A DNA stretch of 64,000 bases from an uncultured Verrucomicrobiales bacterium (GTDB lineage Bacteria; Verrucomicrobiota; Verrucomicrobiia; Verrucomicrobiales; Akkermansiaceae), in assembly GCA_937928545.1 (NCBI GenBank), contig CALGJQ010000011.1, positions 81,309 to 145,308 of the forward strand. The letters run 5' to 3'. Each line of letters opens with the position of its first letter. Positions within the stretch are counted from its first letter, which is position 1. A program made the translations under genes and the position numbers. Shown piece after piece: positions 60,816 through 64,000 of the stretch. The notes under the pieces were generated by a model, which worked only from the letters and a program-made list of their open reading frames with translations, did no database searches and was not told where the DNA came from.

Positions 60816-62263
60816 ATTTTAAGGTCGCAGTATGCCGAGAGCCCGTGGACTCCCCCTTCCCGTCCAATTCCGCTTTCTTTAAAACCGCCGAAGGGTGAGG
60901 TGGGATCAAACTTATTAAAGGTGTTGGCCCAAACTACTCCGGCATTAAGCCCGGTGGTCATTTTAAAAATCTTGGATCCCTTGTCGGTCCAAACTCCCCC
61001 ACTCAATCCGTATGGGGTATTGTTCGCTTTGGTGAGAGCTTCCTGCGGCGTGCGGAAGGTCTGGATCGCGAGCACGGGGCCAAAGATTTCTTCCTGCACA
61101 ATGCGATGGCTCTGCGCGCACTCGGTGAAGAGCGTGGGCTTAAACCAATTTCCTTTGCGAGGGACTCCACCGGAAGGTTGCCAGAGGCAAGCGCCTTCGT
61201 CCTGCCCCGCTTTGACGAGAGTTTTGATACGCTCAAGTTGCTCGACCGAGTTAATAGCCCCGATGTCGGTATTCTTATCGAGCGGATTTCCGACGACGAG
61301 AGTCTCCATGCGCTTTTGAAGTTTTTTGATGACCTTGACAGCGATGCTTTCCTGCACAAAAAGACGTGAGCCTGCGCAGCAAACATGACCTTGGTTAAAG
61401 AAGATCCCATTCACGATTCCCTCGACCGCTTCGTTGATCGGCGCGTCTTCAAAAACAATGTTAGCGGCCTTGCCACCGAGTTCCAAAGTGAACTTTTTTC
61501 CAGTCCCCGCGACGGATCGCCGGATCGCCTTACCCACTGCGGTCGAACCGGTGAAGGCCACCTTATTCACGTCGGGATGCTCAACCAATGCCTGTCCGGT
61601 CTCGCCTGCACCGGTAATAATATTCACGACTCCAGGAGGAAGACCTGCATCATCGAAAAGCTCGGCTAACTTCAGCGCCGTCAGTGGAGTAGTCTCGGCT
61701 GGTTTCAAAACAACGGTATTTCCGCAAGCCAAAGCGGGCGCAATTTTCCACGCAGCCATGAGGAGCGGGAAATTCCATGGAATCACCTGAGCCACCACCC
61801 CCAAAGGCGCAACTTTGGCTCCCGGAAATGCGTAATCAAGCTTATCGGCCCAACCCGCATGGTAGAAAAAATGAGCCGCCGCGAGTGGGACATCGACATC
61901 GCGGCTTTCCCGAATCGGCTTGCCACCATCGATGGTCTCAGTGACCGCAAACTCACGAGCTCGCTCTTGTAAAAGACGCGCGATGCGGAAGAGATACTTT
62001 CCGCGCTCAGCGGCAGGCATTTTTGACCAAGTCTCGTCGTAGGCTTTGCGAGCCGCTTTCACCGCCAAGTTAACCTCCTTCTTTTCGGCCAAGGCAACCT
62101 GAGAAATCACCTCACCCGTCGCGGGGTTCGTGGTTTTAAAACGCTTCGCCGCCTTGACCCACTTTCCTCCGATGTAGAGGTCGTAGTTCTTTTTGATCTT
62201 GAAGTGATCAGCGGACTCGGGAGCAGGCGCAAAGCCGCCCGATAGAAAATCATTGGCACTCAT
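60812..62263 (-). CDS. Aldehyde dehydrogenase (NAD-type)
   Basis: A 483-residue complete aldehyde dehydrogenase. YDLYIGGKWVKAAKRFKTTN, GVVAQVIPWNFPLLMAAWKI (about 150), VAFTGSTAVGKAIR (about 230), the catalytic Glu in TLELGGKAANIVF (about 252) and the catalytic Cys in NQGHVCCAGSRLFVQ (about 287) are present. It begins five bases after deoC, suggesting it oxidises the acetaldehyde released by DeoC (inference from the operon). Confidence 0.94.
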   Translation of the reverse strand: MSANDFLSGGFAPAPESADHFKIKKNYDLYIGGKWVKAAKRFKTTNPATGEVISQVALAEKKEVNLAVKAARKAYDETWSKMPAAERGKYLFRIARLLQERAREFAVTETIDGGKPIRESRDVDVPLAAAHFFYHAGWADKLDYAFPGAKVAPLGVVAQVIPWNFPLLMAAWKIAPALACGNTVVLKPAETTPLTALKLAELFDDAGLPPGVVNIITGAGETGQALVEHPDVNKVAFTGSTAVGKAIRRSVAGTGKKFTLELGGKAANIVFEDAPINEAVEGIVNGIFFNQGHVCCAGSRLFVQESIAVKVIKKLQKRMETLVVGNPLDKNTDIGAINSVEQLERIKTLVKAGQDEGACLWQPSGGVPRKGNWFKPTLFTECAQSHRIVQEEIFGPVLAIQTFRTPQEALTKANNTPYGLSGGVWTDKGSKIFKMTTGLNAGVVWANTFNKFDPTSPFGGFKESGIGREGGVHGLSAYCDLKI

Positions 62264-62268
62264 TGGAC

Positions 62269-63183
62269 TTAGTCTTGGGTAAAGTAATCGCCACTCTGGT
62301 AGTAGCCGGTTTCCTGTTTGCGAATCTGCATCAGGAGATCATTGGTGAGAGAGCTGGCCCCAAAGCGGAACCATTTGTTGGTGAGCCATTTCGGCCCGAG
62401 AACCTCGCGCACCATGACGAGATATTGCAGGGCGAGTTTCGCATTCGAGATCCCGCCCGCCGGCTTCATCCCGACCATGCGGCCGGTGCGTTCGTAAAAC
62501 TCTTCAATCGCCTGCAGCATCACTAAGGTCACCGGCAAGGTCGCCGCAATCGGCACTTTCCCGGTCGAGGTCTTAATGAAATCGGCCCCGGCAGCCATCG
62601 CCATGTCGCTGGCGTATCGAACGTTGTCGTAGGTCGTTAATTCTCCGGTCTCGAGAATCACTTTGAGGTGAGCCTTGCCACAAGCTTCCTTGCAAGCCGC
62701 CACTTCATCATAAATCGCGCGATACTCACCTTGTAAAAATTGCCCGCGAGAAATGACCATGTCGATCTCATCCGCTCCCTCACCCACCGCGTAGCGAACT
62801 TCCGCCAGTCGCTCTTTTAAACGCATTTGCCCACTCGGGAACTGAGTCGCCACCGCGGCTACCTGCACTTTTGAATTTTCCACCGCCTTCGCCGCCGTGG
62901 CGACCATGCGAGGATAGACACAAACCGCCGCCGCAGGACCCACCGAAGGATCTCCCGGAAGAGGTTGCATCGCTTTTTGGCACATTTGGCGGACTTTCCC
63001 GACCGAATCCGCGCCTTCGAGCGTGGTGACGTCCAACATCGTCACCGCCAGCTTCAAAGCGGACATTTTTGTCTCCTTCTTCAAACTGCGCGCACAAAAA
63101 CGCTGGGCACGCTCTTCCACGCCAACTTGATCAATCGCTGGAGAGTCTCGACGTGCTGGGAAAGGTAAAACCTCGGTCTTCAC
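62269..63183 (-). CDS. deoC: Deoxyribose-phosphate aldolase (long, DERA-like form)
   Basis: Splits 2-deoxyribose 5-phosphate into acetaldehyde and glyceraldehyde 3-phosphate. The 304-residue product (GTG start 63183) is the longer form found in eukaryotes and some bacteria. LKLAVTMLDVTTLEGADS, EIDMVISRGQFLQG (catalytic Asp), the Schiff-base Lys in ADFIKTSTGK (about 215) and VGMKPAGGISN are present, ending SGDYFTQD. First gene of deoC and aldehyde dehydrogenase. No deoxyribose-nucleoside phosphorylase lies in the window. Confidence 0.95.
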   Translation of the reverse strand: MKTEVLPFPARRDSPAIDQVGVEERAQRFCARSLKKETKMSALKLAVTMLDVTTLEGADSVGKVRQMCQKAMQPLPGDPSVGPAAAVCVYPRMVATAAKAVENSKVQVAAVATQFPSGQMRLKERLAEVRYAVGEGADEIDMVISRGQFLQGEYRAIYDEVAACKEACGKAHLKVILETGELTTYDNVRYASDMAMAAGADFIKTSTGKVPIAATLPVTLVMLQAIEEFYERTGRMVGMKPAGGISNAKLALQYLVMVREVLGPKWLTNKWFRFGASSLTNDLLMQIRKQETGYYQSGDYFTQD

Positions 63184-63342
63184 AGAAGTCAGCCTATTTA
63201 AACAATGGCCTGAGAGCAAGGTTTCGAAGCCAAATGGACCTTCTTTCCCAAAAGACCGTTTTCGTTGTTGATAATTCCTTGACTCAGCGCGCCCCTATCC
63301 CTATTCCCCCGCCCTCCACAGAACCTTTTCCTTTATAAGACC

Positions 63343-63813
63343 ATGGCACTCACAGAAGTTATTCTCCGCGAAAAAATCAACTCCCTTGGCGCTGAAGCCG
63401 ATGTGGTGAAAGTGAAAGCTGGCTACGCCCGCAATTTCCTTATCCCTAAAGGTAAAGCCTATGAGGCAACCAAGGGCAACCTTCGCCAAATTGAAAATCT
63501 CCAAGCCAGCCGCGTAAAGCGTGAAGCTGCTGATCTCACAATCGCTCAGGACCTCGCTGGCAAGATCGCCCGCCTGAAGCCCAAATTCACTCTCGACGTG
63601 GGTAAAAATGGCAAGGCCTTCGGTTCTGTCACTACCATCGACATCCAGAAGACTCTTGAGGACAAAGGAATCGAAGTTGACCGCACCGCGATCCAACTCG
63701 ACAAGCCCATCAAGTCCACCGGCAAGACTGACGTCGAAATCAAGCTCCACGCTGATGTTGCGACCACTCTGACTGTCACCGTTGAAGCGACTGAAGAGGC
63801 TGCTGCTGAGTAA
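63343..63813 (+). CDS. rplI: Ribosomal protein L9
   Basis: Large-subunit protein, 156 residues. LTEVILREKINSLGAEADVV then VKVKAGYARNFLIPKGKAYE (about 22-41) is the diagnostic L9 N-terminal domain, then the connecting helix and a C-terminal domain (GKAFGSVTTIDIQKTLEDKG). It ends with an Ala/Glu-rich tail. It is monocistronic here as far as visible; TTGACT about 65 bases upstream is a possible -35 element. Confidence 0.96.
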   Translation: MALTEVILREKINSLGAEADVVKVKAGYARNFLIPKGKAYEATKGNLRQIENLQASRVKREAADLTIAQDLAGKIARLKPKFTLDVGKNGKAFGSVTTIDIQKTLEDKGIEVDRTAIQLDKPIKSTGKTDVEIKLHADVATTLTVTVEATEEAAAE

Positions 63814-63868
63814 GCTCCGCTCTCTTTCCTATTTTCAAAAAGCCTGGCCTTCAAAAGCCGCAGGGTCC

Positions 63869-64000
63869 CTACACAAGGGAGAGGACTTCTTCGAGGTAGG
63901 TTTCGTCTTGGGCGGCGCGGAGCTGTTTTTTGGTGAGGCTGCTGGGGCGTTTGCGCTTGCTGTGGTCCGTCGCTCGTTTCAACGCGTTGAGTGCGATTCG
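63869..64000 (-). CDS. C-terminal end of an unidentified protein (cut by window edge)
   Basis: An open frame entering from the right edge; 43 residues are visible. The sequence is basic then acidic (LNALKRATDHSKRKRPSSLT followed by KKQLRAAQDETYLEEVLSLV), with protein-like composition and a single stop at 63869-63871. It is convergent with rplI. No family can be named from this piece. Confidence 0.55.
   Translation of the reverse strand, partial: RIALNALKRATDHSKRKRPSSLTKKQLRAAQDETYLEEVLSLV

Overview
The window looks like chromosome of a Verrucomicrobiota bacterium, probably order Verrucomicrobiales. This is inferred from the mix of secreted proteins carrying PEP-CTERM tails, lamin-tail/CotH modules, an exosortase, SLA1-homology-like repeats, a CE15-type esterase and many palindromic intergenic repeats. 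No rRNA gene is present to confirm it. There is one tRNA gene (His) and no prophage, transposase or CRISPR array. Genes are dense, and many are joined by ATGA-type stop/start overlaps.

Layout. 0-8 kb is housekeeping: carbonic anhydrase (cut by the left edge), an FKBP isomerase, rarA, a pair of trypsin-like/PDZ proteins (one active, one with a degenerate catalytic site), queD, trpA, dapF and a BrnT/BrnA toxin-antitoxin pair. 8.6-15.8 kb is an eight-gene same-strand block that looks like a membrane-lipid modification operon: NTF2-like lipoprotein, acyl desaturase, FAD oxidoreductase, DUF1365, cyclopropane-fatty-acid-synthase family, DUF2062, DUF1295 reductase-like, and a second CFA-like methyltransferase. 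15.8-26.5 kb is a block of large secreted proteins bracketed by two near-identical 90-residue genes. 26.6-38.3 kb returns to central metabolism (transaldolase, proA, pyrRBC, purD, fdhD) with a VapC-type toxin pair. 39.2-43.1 kb holds a VIT/vWA protein with its own PEP-CTERM tail, followed directly by an exosortase fused to an EpsI-like domain and a membrane protein. 43.3-48.1 kb is the glycine cleavage operon gcvT-gcvH-gcvP plus a NUDIX gene. 49-51.3 kb reads as more A+T-rich and holds poorly known small genes. 51.2-57.7 kb has YefM/YoeB, thyA-folA-DUF3127, a tandem repeat, xseA, a PIN/TRAM protein and the site-2 protease. 57.8-63.8 kb has tyrS, tRNA-His, a deoC plus two-aldehyde-dehydrogenase block interrupted by VapBC, and rplI.

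The most striking observation is at 49097-49945. A secreted thioredoxin-like gene has an in-frame TGA exactly where the first cysteine of a CGPC active site should be, so it reads U-G-P-C. Nine bases later a stem-loop begins, with a GTT apical loop at the spacing expected for a bacterial SECIS. This is a strong candidate for an undescribed selenoprotein, and standard gene calling would truncate it. Second are the lipid operon and the dedicated exosortase/VIT-vWA locus. All functional statements rest on motif reading without database searches.
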